From: Poritiphilus flavus
GTDB lineage: Bacteria > Bacteroidota > Bacteroidia > Flavobacteriales > Flavobacteriaceae
NCBI RefSeq assembly: GCF_009901585.1
Contig: NZ_WXYO01000008.1
Span: 310,001 to 374,000, forward strand
Length of the DNA stretch: 64,000 nucleotides
Direction: 5' to 3'
In this document: in pieces, positions 18,855 through 27,122 of the stretch
Position numbering within the stretch: position 1 is the first letter of the stretch
Layout of the letters: every line of letters starts with the position of its first letter
Position numbers and translations under genes: made by a program
The notes under the pieces: generated by a model
What the model saw: only the letters and a program-made list of their open reading frames with translations
The model's database searches: none
What the model was told of the DNA's origin: nothing

Positions 18855-21800
18855 ATGAAGCCCTATATACTGATACTGGTATCATTATTTTTTCTTTGTG
18901 GTTTTGCCCAGGAATCCGGAATTCCGTATCTGAGGAATTACGGACCTGAAGAATTCAATGGTCATCGTCAGAATTGGGCCGTTGCTCAGGATAACAGAGG
19001 TGTCATGTATTTTGCCAATGGCAGGGGCCTCTTGCATTTTGATGGGGAGGAATGGGGTTTGGAACGAATGCCGAATGACGGTCATATCCGATCCCTGGCC
19101 ACCGACAATGATAAGATCTATGTGGGTGGAGGCGATGAGTTCGGCGTGTTTAGCAGGAAGGGTAAAACCTATAAGTATAAGTCCTATATAGAACATCTTC
19201 CTGATTCACTTGGCGCATTTGGGAGAGTATGGACCACTTTGGTGCATAAGGATAATGTTTTCTTTCAAACAGACAATTTTGTCATCCGGATCTCTCCGGA
19301 TGGTACTTCAAAAATTTGGAATCCCGATTCCCGTATCTGGAAACTCCTGGTGGTAGATAATGAATTGTATCTGAATATCCCGGACGAAGGTCTGCTCCTT
19401 ATTAATTCCAATGACGAAATGGTCAGGGTCCCGCATACAGAGCTGTTCCAATCCGCCGCTACAGAGTTTATGTTACCATTGAACGAGGGTTGGATCTTTG
19501 AAAAAAATAATGGTCTGATGCACTTTAGCGGTAATGAGGTAAATCCTTTCGAAAATCAGGCCGGCTCCATTCTCAATGATGCAGGTATTAACACTGGTTT
19601 GAAGTTGAGGTCCGGGGATTTCGCTATTGCAACCATTAAAAAGGGATGTGTGATCTTAAGCGAAGAAGGCGACTTGCGGTATTATTTGACCTCAGATATC
19701 GGTCTGGGAAACGATGTGATACGGAATATTTATGAAGATTCCGAAGGATCACTGTGGTTTGCCCTGGATTCCGGTATCGCGCGCCTCGACCTGGGATCTC
19801 CCCTTTCTTTCTATACCCAGGACTCCGGACTTCTCGGTACCATATTGGATATTCAAAAGTTCGCGGGAAAACTATATGTGGGTACTACAGCTGGATTGAT
19901 GGTGGAGGACGGACGCAAATTCAAACCCTTTGGGAACATCAAGTCCATTATAAGAGACCTGGATACGCTACAGGGGCAACTCATTGTGGCCAACAGTTTT
20001 GATGAACTTTATGCGATTGACAAATCGGGATCTCTCAATATTATAGACGACTCTGCCGTCAACAACAGTGAAGTAAACCACAAGGTTCTTCCACTACGGG
20101 AAGACCCAAGGTCTGCGGTTGTACTCTTTGACACCGGGCTTTTTCACCTAAGATGGGAGGACAATGGTTGGAAGGTGCACCAACAATTGGAAAGTATTTC
20201 CGGTCAGGCGCGAACCCTTGTACAGCTTAGACCGGGCGTTATCTGGATCACTACAAATATCAATGGCCTCTACAGACTGAAATATAGCATCTCTGCTGAA
20301 GGCATTATCGACCTTGAGAATGCCATCGTAGATAACTATAACCTGGAAGACGGTGTTCCGAGCGGATACAACAGGACATTCAGTATCCATGATGAACTGT
20401 TTTTCAAGTCGCAAAAGGATTCAGTATTCCTCTACGATCCTAAAACTGATGGTTTTAGTAAAGTGACTGATTTTACTCCCTATGTTGGTTTTAACGAAAA
20501 GGGGATGTTCCCTGAGGAAAGTGAAATCAATGGCAGGGCCTGGTTTAGGCAACAAGATAGCCTGGAGACCCATTTAATAGAAGTGCAAGCTGGGAAGGAT
20601 GGCTATTCCCACCGTTCCTACGCCTTGAGTAAGGCTGTACAAAACTATAAAGACCCCTTTAGCACACTGACTTTTCACGCCTCCGGAAAAATGGCCTACC
20701 TCGGTGGTTCAAAAGGCATAGTTGCTTATGACCTTAACAAGGCAAATACGATCGTACGGAACCTGAATGTAATGATCACAGAGGTGGTGACTTCCGATAC
20801 TATCTATAATGAAATAAATGCCAGCACGGTTTTAAACGCATTACCCTTTAACAATGCCCGACTGAAATTTGAGTATGCCGCCCCTAATTATAAAGACGCG
20901 GAATTCAAATTGTATCAATACCGACTTGAAGGTTTTGATAAGGCATGGTCTCCGCCTTCTCCGGAGCATACTAAGGAATATACCGGCCTTCCTCCCGGAG
21001 AATATACATTTAAGGTAAAAGCGCTTAATGATTACTTTGTTGAAAGCCCCGTCGCCGCTCTCAGTATTAAGGTTAGGCAGCCATGGTACTGGAATGCATA
21101 CTCCATCTCAATTTACCTGGTTTGCCTTGTCCTCCTTATTTATGCCTTTTCGCATTGGAGAAGCAGACAGCTAAGACAAAGAAACATTATGCTGAAAGGC
21201 AAAATTGCTGAAGCGGTCAAAGAAACCAGGCGACAGGCAGAAGAGATACAAAACCTTTACGACGTAAAAAATAAATTCTTTGCTAATATCTCTCATGAAT
21301 TAAGAACACCCCTGACTCTGATCTTAGGGCCTTCAAACGACCTGCTTGAGGATGCTTCAACAAAGCCGGAGCAACGGAATCGGCTAACCTTTATCAATAA
21401 CAATGCAAAGCGTTTACTAAGACTCATTAACCAATTGCTGGACCTTTCCAAATTAGAGGCCGGAAAGTTAGATCTGCAGGTAAGTCAGCAAAACCTCGCG
21501 GATTTGGTCTGCACCCTAACTAAATCCTTTGATTCCCTTGCGGTTTCACGGAATATCCGGTTGAGTTATCAATCGGATACTGATGACTTATTTGTCTTTT
21601 ACGACACGGATAAGCTTGAAAAAGTCCTGGTCAATTTACTGTCAAATGCCCTTAAATTTACCGGGGCCGGAGGCAAAGTAGAAGTACGTTTGACACGCGG
21701 CGAAGAACAGGCGGTACTATTCGTCCAGGACACCGGCATAGGGATCCATCCGGATCAGTTACCCTATATCTTTGATCGCTTTTATCAGGCAGATCACAGT

Positions 21801-22802
21801 GAATCCAGGGAATATGAGGGAACAGGCATAGGTCTGTCGCTTGCCAAAGAATTGGTAGAGCTTCATGGAGGTACTATTGAGGTGGAAAGCAAAGCGGGCA
21901 AAGGAACGCTTTTTACCGTAAAACTGCCGCTGGGAAAAGCACATTATGAAGAACATCAGCTTGCGGCTTTTAAAGCTGTAAAAGTGCCGGAAAAGCAGTC
22001 GGTCGTTGGAGGGTTGATCGAGGATTCCGAAACCATAGCCTCCGAACACGAAGAAGTTGTGCTGATCGTTGAGGACAACAAAGAGATGCGGTTTTATATC
22101 AAAAGCCTGATGCAGGCTGATTACCGCATTCTTGAAGCTGAAAACGGGCTGGAAGGTTTTGAATTAGCCAGGGAACAGGTCCCGGACCTTATTATTTCGG
22201 ATGTTATGATGCCCAGAATGAATGGCACCGAAATGTGCAAAGAGATCAAGAAGAACGAAATTACTGCTCATATACCCGTAATTCTACTAACTGCCAAGGC
22301 CTCGGAGGAGGACAAGATAAAGGGTTTGAATATTGAAGCCGACGATTATCTGGCCAAACCTTTCAATAAAGCTGAGCTGGCGGCCCGGGTAAAAAACCTG
22401 ATCCTGATTCGCAGGAAACTCCAAAAGCGTTTTGCTGAGACGGCCTTGATAACCCCTAAGGAAATCGCGGTTACCTCTATGGAAGAGGCTTTTCTCCAAA
22501 AACTCGTAAACCTTATAGAAGAAAAGATGGGAGATGAGACTTTTGGAGTAGAAGATCTGGCGTCTGCAATGAGCCTGAGCAGGTCTCAACTACATCGCAA
22601 AATGCTCTCTATTACGAACCAGGCTCCAAGCCTCTTCATCAGAAAATACCGACTGGAGCGCGCCAAACAACTTCTGGAAAAAGGAGTGGGCAGAGTATCG
22701 GATATCGCTTATGAGGTTGGCTTCTCCAGCCCTTCCTATTTTACCAAATGTTTTACAGAAGCTTTTGGTTATTCCCCGCGGGAAGTCAATAAATCCAGCT
22801 AA
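18855..22802 (+). CDS. Hybrid two-component system regulator (HTCS): propeller-Y_Y_Y-kinase-receiver-AraC
   Basis: 1315 aa from the ATG at 18855 (a TTG at 18846 is in frame but gives no better signal). Signal peptide, residues about 1-20 (CGFAQ). Residues about 25-640 are beta-propeller repeats of the HTCS sensor type. Y_Y_Y domain about 670-740, membrane helix about 748-768, HisKA with H814 in NISHELRTP, HATPase with N-box NLLSNALKFTG and G boxes DTGIGI and GTGIGLSLA, receiver with phosphoacceptor D1116 (LIISDVMMP), and an AraC-type HTH at about 1226-1312. It spans the inner membrane, senses a periplasmic ligand, and regulates genes directly. In this phylum such proteins usually control polysaccharide-use loci, but no SusC/SusD or glycoside hydrolase is visible near it. 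Confidence 0.95.
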   Translation: MKPYILILVSLFFLCGFAQESGIPYLRNYGPEEFNGHRQNWAVAQDNRGVMYFANGRGLLHFDGEEWGLERMPNDGHIRSLATDNDKIYVGGGDEFGVFSRKGKTYKYKSYIEHLPDSLGAFGRVWTTLVHKDNVFFQTDNFVIRISPDGTSKIWNPDSRIWKLLVVDNELYLNIPDEGLLLINSNDEMVRVPHTELFQSAATEFMLPLNEGWIFEKNNGLMHFSGNEVNPFENQAGSILNDAGINTGLKLRSGDFAIATIKKGCVILSEEGDLRYYLTSDIGLGNDVIRNIYEDSEGSLWFALDSGIARLDLGSPLSFYTQDSGLLGTILDIQKFAGKLYVGTTAGLMVEDGRKFKPFGNIKSIIRDLDTLQGQLIVANSFDELYAIDKSGSLNIIDDSAVNNSEVNHKVLPLREDPRSAVVLFDTGLFHLRWEDNGWKVHQQLESISGQARTLVQLRPGVIWITTNINGLYRLKYSISAEGIIDLENAIVDNYNLEDGVPSGYNRTFSIHDELFFKSQKDSVFLYDPKTDGFSKVTDFTPYVGFNEKGMFPEESEINGRAWFRQQDSLETHLIEVQAGKDGYSHRSYALSKAVQNYKDPFSTLTFHASGKMAYLGGSKGIVAYDLNKANTIVRNLNVMITEVVTSDTIYNEINASTVLNALPFNNARLKFEYAAPNYKDAEFKLYQYRLEGFDKAWSPPSPEHTKEYTGLPPGEYTFKVKALNDYFVESPVAALSIKVRQPWYWNAYSISIYLVCLVLLIYAFSHWRSRQLRQRNIMLKGKIAEAVKETRRQAEEIQNLYDVKNKFFANISHELRTPLTLILGPSNDLLEDASTKPEQRNRLTFINNNAKRLLRLINQLLDLSKLEAGKLDLQVSQQNLADLVCTLTKSFDSLAVSRNIRLSYQSDTDDLFVFYDTDKLEKVLVNLLSNALKFTGAGGKVEVRLTRGEEQAVLFVQDTGIGIHPDQLPYIFDRFYQADHSESREYEGTGIGLSLAKELVELHGGTIEVESKAGKGTLFTVKLPLGKAHYEEHQLAAFKAVKVPEKQSVVGGLIEDSETIASEHEEVVLIVEDNKEMRFYIKSLMQADYRILEAENGLEGFELAREQVPDLIISDVMMPRMNGTEMCKEIKKNEITAHIPVILLTAKASEEDKIKGLNIEADDYLAKPFNKAELAARVKNLILIRRKLQKRFAETALITPKEIAVTSMEEAFLQKLVNLIEEKMGDETFGVEDLASAMSLSRSQLHRKMLSITNQAPSLFIRKYRLERAKQLLEKGVGRVSDIAYEVGFSSPSYFTKCFTEAFGYSPREVNKSS

Positions 22803-23170
22803 TGCGACCTCAGTTATAGTTTACGCGACCAGGTTTTCATTTGGGTTTTTCCCGCTTTCCATCCATACATATTTTACAGTATTTGATACAATCCTGATAG
22901 TACTGCTCTTGCTTTGGTCATTCCTTTGCCCCCGGAATCACAACACAGGACCGCTTGTAAGACTGGTAGTTCTGTAAATCGATCAAAAGCGAATAGAATC
23001 AATGTTTAACAAAAAAGTTGAAAATCATGAAAAGAGTAGGTATGACAATTCCAACTGAAGCCAAAAGGCAGGAAATGTTTTCCCAGTACGCTAAAACCAA
23101 AAGGGTTCGCTGGGCAGGTCAGAGAAGATTTAAGTAAAAGAGTAAAATTAATTAAGTAAACAAATAAGAT
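22803..23170. other. Gap with one possible 36-codon ORF
   Basis: Apart from the small ORF at 23027-23137 I see no gene, hairpin with T-run or promoter box in this 368-bp gap. Plus-strand frames across 22711-22977 are out-of-frame extensions past the HTCS end and are not counted. Confidence 0.4.
23027..23137 (+). CDS. Possible small basic 36-aa protein
   Basis: An ATG-to-TAA frame of 36 codons that starts MKRVGMTIP and ends GQRRFK. It is very basic (10 Lys/Arg), with no membrane segment. It lies between the HTCS gene and the secreted MORN-like gene, 33 bp before the latter and in the same direction. The composition differs from random A+T-rich filler, but the ORF is short, no ribosome binding site is strong, and no family is recognised, so it may be spurious. 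Confidence 0.3.
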   Translation: MKRVGMTIPTEAKRQEMFSQYAKTKRVRWAGQRRFK

Positions 23171-23518
23171 ATGAAAGCAATAGTATTAGTGGCAGCAGTC
23201 CTCTTAAACATAGGGATATTTGCCCAAGACACAGAGCCCATATTCGAGGGTAAAGGAAGGTACATTAAAGGCACTTATTTTCACGATAATGGCCTGGTAT
23301 CCCATACCGGACATTTCCTGGATGGAAAACTTCACGGAGAATGGGTGATGTATAACAAAGAAGGAAAGAAAATCGCTTTGGGGGAGTACGAAGAAGGGAG
23401 ACGAACCGGAAAATGGTTCTTTTGGCAGGAAGAAGGTAGAGCTTTGAGAGAGGTTACATATATCCAGGGAAGACCGGTACAGGTTATCACTTGGAATAAC
23501 TCAGAGTCCATGCTGTAG
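23171..23518 (+). CDS. Secreted MORN/YwqK-like repeat protein
   Basis: 115 aa with a signal peptide (residues 1-19, ending FAQ). The mature part has MORN-like units of the YwqK type (YFHDNGLVSHTGHFLDGKLH, then GEWVMYNKEGKKIALGEYEE, then RTGKWFFWQEEGRALREVTY), characterised by Gly-x-W and Y-x-x-G-x repeats. YwqK-like proteins of this kind are widespread in Bacteroidota and of unknown role; some are called antitoxins in databases but there is no toxin neighbour here. Confidence 0.75.
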   Translation: MKAIVLVAAVLLNIGIFAQDTEPIFEGKGRYIKGTYFHDNGLVSHTGHFLDGKLHGEWVMYNKEGKKIALGEYEEGRRTGKWFFWQEEGRALREVTYIQGRPVQVITWNNSESML

Positions 23519-23541
23519 TTGCCGAGAGGTTTTCCCTTCCC

Positions 23542-23569
23542 GAAACCCGTAGCTTTGGTTGCGGGTTTC
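23542..23569 (+). terminator. Hairpin after the MORN-like gene
   Basis: GAAACCCG (23542-23549) and CGGGTTTC (23562-23569) pair perfectly over 8 bp with a 12-nt loop. There is no long T-run, only ATTCC, so it is a moderate terminator candidate. Confidence 0.5.
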
Positions 23570-23677
23570 ATTCCTACTGGATAGTAAAGGGCATAGCAAG
23601 CCCAACGATTCGATAAACGGTGAAATATCAAGTACAAAAAACCGTTATAACTAATTGAATCCCCAAAAAGCTTGCAT

Positions 23678-24814
23678 ATGTCTTACATCAAAACTTTCCA
23701 GATTCTCGGAATCAGAAGGCTTTTAATGCTAACCTTCCTTTTTCTGTCCGTAGTCGTTTTTAATTCCTGTAGTACGGATTCTGAAAACGGCACGGAGATC
23801 ACAGAGAATAATACCGAAGATGATAATGATGCAAATGAAGATACAGATGCTGAACAAGACGACCCCGGCCCTCAGGGTTCAATTGAGCTTGAAGATGGGT
23901 TTACAGTGGATGAAGACAGAATGTTTAGCAGTATGATAGTGTCTGCAGCCGAATATCAGGCATTTCTGGAAGGTAATGGTGATCTGCAAATGGTTTCAAA
24001 CAAGGTATACCAGTATTTTGAAGATGATTTTGATTTTATTTTCATACTGTCTGTCGAGGAGGAGCAACCCTCCGGCCTCTATTATGGCAGATCTTCTTCA
24101 GCTCAAAGCGGCGTCTCCGGATTGGGGAGTTCTTTGTGGGACAATACCGCGGCCTATGGATCAGCTGGAAAACTGAAATCTCTTATTCATATGCCACGCA
24201 CAGAGTACGTACGCAATGGCCCTTTTTTGCACGAAATAGCTCATTATTGGGCAAATCACGGGTTTATAGCTACCACTGTTGGTGGCCATTGGGGATACTC
24301 TAGTGCCGGAGGTCAATTAGGTGGTTTTGATGCCCTGGAAGACCTTGGTGGAAACACCTACAGGGGGCTGCTGAATGGGCAAACCGGATTTGGGACCTTT
24401 GCCAACGGTGGTAATTCCGTTCCTTACGGGAACCTGGAATTATACACCATGGGTCTCATTGAAGCTGATGATCTTGAAACTGTAATGGTGGCGGAAAACC
24501 CTCAAAGTACGGCAGTTTTTGGTGAATTTACGGCAGACGCCATCACAGAGATCACCGCGGCCCAACTGATTGCGCAACACGGGGAAAGACTACCTTCTGC
24601 TCAGGATGCTCAAAAAGCGTTTACAGGCATTGTGGTTGTATTGTCTACCGAAGCGCTCAGTCAGTCTAAAAGGGAACAGCTCACGGCAGACATGGAGAGC
24701 TTTACACGTCAGGGCGATCCTGATGATTCTTGGGGAAATTCCTATAATTTTTGGAGGGCGACTTTTGAAATGGCCACGCTTAGCGCAAGGATTACAGATG
24801 AACAGATCAAGTAA
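23678..24814 (+). CDS. Metallopeptidase-like lipoprotein (HExxH)
   Basis: 378 aa from ATG 23678 (a TTG at 23672 is in frame but upstream). A basic n-region and hydrophobic stretch lead to lipobox FNSC (about residue 31), followed by an acidic tract (TDSENGTE and later NTEDDNDANEDTDAEQDD), a surface-display-type signal. A zinc-type motif H185-E-I-A-H189 is in a context FLHEIAHYWANHG with a downstream GGHWG. This resembles a gluzincin-like core but no family was recognised. It sits alone between the MORN-like gene and the HxlR regulator. A peptidase role is inferred from the motif only. Confidence 0.65.
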   Translation: MSYIKTFQILGIRRLLMLTFLFLSVVVFNSCSTDSENGTEITENNTEDDNDANEDTDAEQDDPGPQGSIELEDGFTVDEDRMFSSMIVSAAEYQAFLEGNGDLQMVSNKVYQYFEDDFDFIFILSVEEEQPSGLYYGRSSSAQSGVSGLGSSLWDNTAAYGSAGKLKSLIHMPRTEYVRNGPFLHEIAHYWANHGFIATTVGGHWGYSSAGGQLGGFDALEDLGGNTYRGLLNGQTGFGTFANGGNSVPYGNLELYTMGLIEADDLETVMVAENPQSTAVFGEFTADAITEITAAQLIAQHGERLPSAQDAQKAFTGIVVVLSTEALSQSKREQLTADMESFTRQGDPDDSWGNSYNFWRATFEMATLSARITDEQIK

Positions 24815-24888
24815 TTCCATTTAGAAACAGGGAGTTAGAACACAGTGCTTTTCTTCTGAAAGTCTTTTTGAAAATTTTTGGTAAGGTG

Positions 24889-24923
24889 CTACATATTATG
24901 TAGTATTGCTACAAAATATGTAG
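24889..24923. promoter_or_regulatory. Double palindromic operator before hxlR-type gene
   Basis: Two 15-bp sites: CTACATATTATGTAG (24889-24903, perfect 7+1+7 palindrome) and CTACAAAATATGTAG (24909-24923, one mismatch per arm). The centres are exactly 20 bp apart, about two helical turns, and the second site ends 4 bp before the HxlR start codon. This fits autoregulation by the winged-helix regulator, as in other HxlR-family genes. Confidence 0.75.
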
Positions 24924-24927
24924 TGGT

Positions 24928-25254
24928 ATGGCTTTACCAATCCCGGGAAAACCCGTCCGAGGTTCCAAAACAGGACAACCAATCATGGCACTTTTAGACC
25001 TATTGGGTAGGAGCTGGGCCATGGGAATCATTTGGCACCTTTACACTGGTCCCAGCACTTTCAGGAGATTACAGGAGTATTGCGAATCTATTTCGCCCAC
25101 AACCCTGAATAAAAGATTAAAGGAACTTAAGGATTGCCACCTGATTGAACGGACTCTCGAAGGATATGCACTCACCAAAAGTGGCGAAGAACTCTTTGAA
25201 CTGATCGAACCTTTGGGGAGCTGGGCAAAAATTTGGGCAAAGAACTTTAAATAG
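24928..25254 (+). CDS. HxlR-family winged-helix regulator
   Basis: 108 aa. Pattern of the HxlR family: MALLDLLGRSWAMGIIWHLY, then GPSTFRRLQEY, then ISPTTLNKRLKEL, then LIERTLEGYALTKSGEEL and the closing LGSWAKIW. It has only one cysteine in the typical redox-sensing area (EYC), so thiol sensing is possible but not shown. It probably represses itself and the DinB-like gene that starts 6 bp downstream, through the double operator directly upstream. Confidence 0.9.
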   Translation: MALPIPGKPVRGSKTGQPIMALLDLLGRSWAMGIIWHLYTGPSTFRRLQEYCESISPTTLNKRLKELKDCHLIERTLEGYALTKSGEELFELIEPLGSWAKIWAKNFK

Positions 25255-25260
25255 AAGCAC

Positions 25261-25842
25261 ATGAGAATGATAAAAAAACCGAAGACATCTGAATACCCTG
25301 CCTATTCAAGCATTTATATGGATTTGCTGAAGGGTGATGGGAATATTCTACAGCAACTCTGGGACAATTTTAAGGAGATCAGGGAATTCGTATCCGGTCT
25401 GGATGAAGAAACCCTTTACCACAGGTATGCGCCTGGTAAATGGACTATTAAGGAGATCCTGGTCCACCTGATTGACGACGAACGTATCTTTGCGTATCGG
25501 GCTTTGCGATATGCCAGGAACGATGAAACACCCTTGCACGGTTTTGACGAAAACCACTATACCCAATATTCCGGAGCGAACGAAAGAAGCCTGGAAAGCA
25601 TATTCGAGGAATATGAATGGGTACGCAGAGCTACAATCTCTCTTTTTGAATACCTGCCGGAAGAGGCTTTCCTCAGAGGTGGAGAGGGGATAGATTTCGA
25701 TGGAAGTTTCGTCAACCGTAGGACGGTCCGGGCATTGGCCTATCATATCGCCGGGCATGAATTGCGGCATTTTAATATTATCAAGGAGCGTTACCTGGGA
25801 ATAGAACTACCCCCGGAAAGCAGCACTTACGTCACGGACTAA
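25261..25842 (+). CDS. DinB-family metal-dependent protein
   Basis: 193 aa. The four-helix DinB_2 fold is suggested by PGKWTIKEILVHLIDDERIF and AYHIAGHELRHFNIIKERY. A metal triad fits H69, H166 and H170. DinB/YfiT proteins are thiol-dependent enzymes or metal-binding proteins, often linked to bacillithiol or related thiols, and a YpdA-like gene is also in this window (32765-33748), but not adjacent. Same operon as the HxlR regulator. Met codons at residues 1 and 3 are both possible starts. Confidence 0.85.
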   Translation: MRMIKKPKTSEYPAYSSIYMDLLKGDGNILQQLWDNFKEIREFVSGLDEETLYHRYAPGKWTIKEILVHLIDDERIFAYRALRYARNDETPLHGFDENHYTQYSGANERSLESIFEEYEWVRRATISLFEYLPEEAFLRGGEGIDFDGSFVNRRTVRALAYHIAGHELRHFNIIKERYLGIELPPESSTYVTD

Positions 25843-25911
25843 TACAAATACTTTAAAAACAACTTAATGGGATAGCTAAGTCTATCACTAATTAATATAA
25901 ATCGAGAAACG

Positions 25912-27066
25912 ATGAAACGGAAACTTGGAATAACTTTTTTACTCTTACTATGCTCTTTAATTCTGGGCTTACTGAGTTTAAGCGCACAGGAAGATTGTAA
26001 ACCTGTGGTAAAACTAAAGGCGTTATATGAAACCCATCCGGCTTTTAAACAAAATACGGATCTGATGCTCGCGAACGTTCAGGAATTACCCGGGGGCGCT
26101 TCAAACCCCTGGAAAGGGCGTACCGTAGAAGACCTGTACTCTTTTATCAATGAGTGGTTCTACTTTTTGCCGAATACGGAGAACGGTCTGGATCGTATCA
26201 TTGAATTTTCATTTCTATACTACAAGAATCCGTATGGGATGAAATTTATAAAAGAGGAGCCTGGCCTGAGTTGGTCCCTGGAGTTCGCCATGGAAAAAGG
26301 GGCTTATATGGACAGCCCTGCTTCCACTCAGGCGATATCGGCATGGCTTAACAATCCGAATCTCAACAATGAGGAATACGTGATGCCGGAAGGGGGATTT
26401 AAATCGTTCAATGATTTTTTTATCAGGGACTTGAAACCCGGAGCCAGGCCTATTACGGCAATTGATGATAATTCCATATTGGTTTCCCCTGCTGACGGGG
26501 TGATCAATATGATCAATAACGATCTAAGTCTTGACACCAAATTACCCACGAAAGGAGGCATGGTTTTAAGCCTGACCGAATTGCTGGATAATTCCAAATA
26601 CAGTGAGCGTTTCGTGGGAGGAACGGCCATGGCTGTATTTCTTCTCCCGACGAATTACCACCATTTCCACGCCCCGATTTCGGGAGTCATGGTAGAATCC
26701 AGGGAAAATGCCGGAGATCGCTTATTCGGTATGCCGGATATTTTGGATATGATCAACGATGGGAATGTCGCTTATAACAAGGATTACAGTGTTTTCCAGG
26801 ATTTCAGGCATGGATACTATATCATAAAAACCGAACAATTCGGGCATATTGCCATGATCCCCATTGGTTTGCAGACCATAGGTTCTGTAGTTTTCGAGGA
26901 AAAATTTAAGGATATAGATGGTGATGCTCCCATTGCGGTATACAAGGGTGATAAATTAGGGCATTTTGCCTACGGCGGATCTACGGTTTTATTATTATTT
27001 GAAAAAGACCGGTTAAGTTCTATAAGCGTTCAGCTCGGACAGCAAATTGGCCATCTGAAACCATAA
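25912..27066 (+). CDS. Exported phosphatidylserine-decarboxylase-like enzyme
   Basis: 384 aa. N-terminal signal peptide (about residues 1-26, ending SAQ). An N-terminal extension is typical of the PsiD-like branch (LSWSLEFAMEKGAYMDSP, then GFKSFNDFFIRDLKPGARPI). The PSD core keeps D195 (SPADGV), H253 (HHFHAP) and the self-cleavage motif G-G-S357-T, so pyruvoyl formation at S357 is expected. This is a PSD/aromatic-amino-acid-decarboxylase-type enzyme, but with an export signal, so the substrate would be periplasmic. It follows the DinB gene after 69 bp and may or may not be co-transcribed. Which compound is decarboxylated cannot be told from sequence. Confidence 0.85.
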   Translation: MKRKLGITFLLLLCSLILGLLSLSAQEDCKPVVKLKALYETHPAFKQNTDLMLANVQELPGGASNPWKGRTVEDLYSFINEWFYFLPNTENGLDRIIEFSFLYYKNPYGMKFIKEEPGLSWSLEFAMEKGAYMDSPASTQAISAWLNNPNLNNEEYVMPEGGFKSFNDFFIRDLKPGARPITAIDDNSILVSPADGVINMINNDLSLDTKLPTKGGMVLSLTELLDNSKYSERFVGGTAMAVFLLPTNYHHFHAPISGVMVESRENAGDRLFGMPDILDMINDGNVAYNKDYSVFQDFRHGYYIIKTEQFGHIAMIPIGLQTIGSVVFEEKFKDIDGDAPIAVYKGDKLGHFAYGGSTVLLLFEKDRLSSISVQLGQQIGHLKP

Positions 27067-27081
27067 ACGGGGACAAACAAG

Positions 27082-27118
27082 CCGGGATCTGATGACGCGT
27101 TGCGGATTCAGGTCCCGG
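27082..27118. terminator. Convergent terminator between PSD-like gene and Rieske-ThDP gene
   Basis: CCGGGATCTG (27082-27091) and CAGGTCCCGG (27109-27118) pair with one wobble. A TATTTTAT tract follows on the plus strand, right after the PSD-like stop and before the convergent gene end at 27123. Confidence 0.7.
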
Positions 27119-27122
27119 TATT

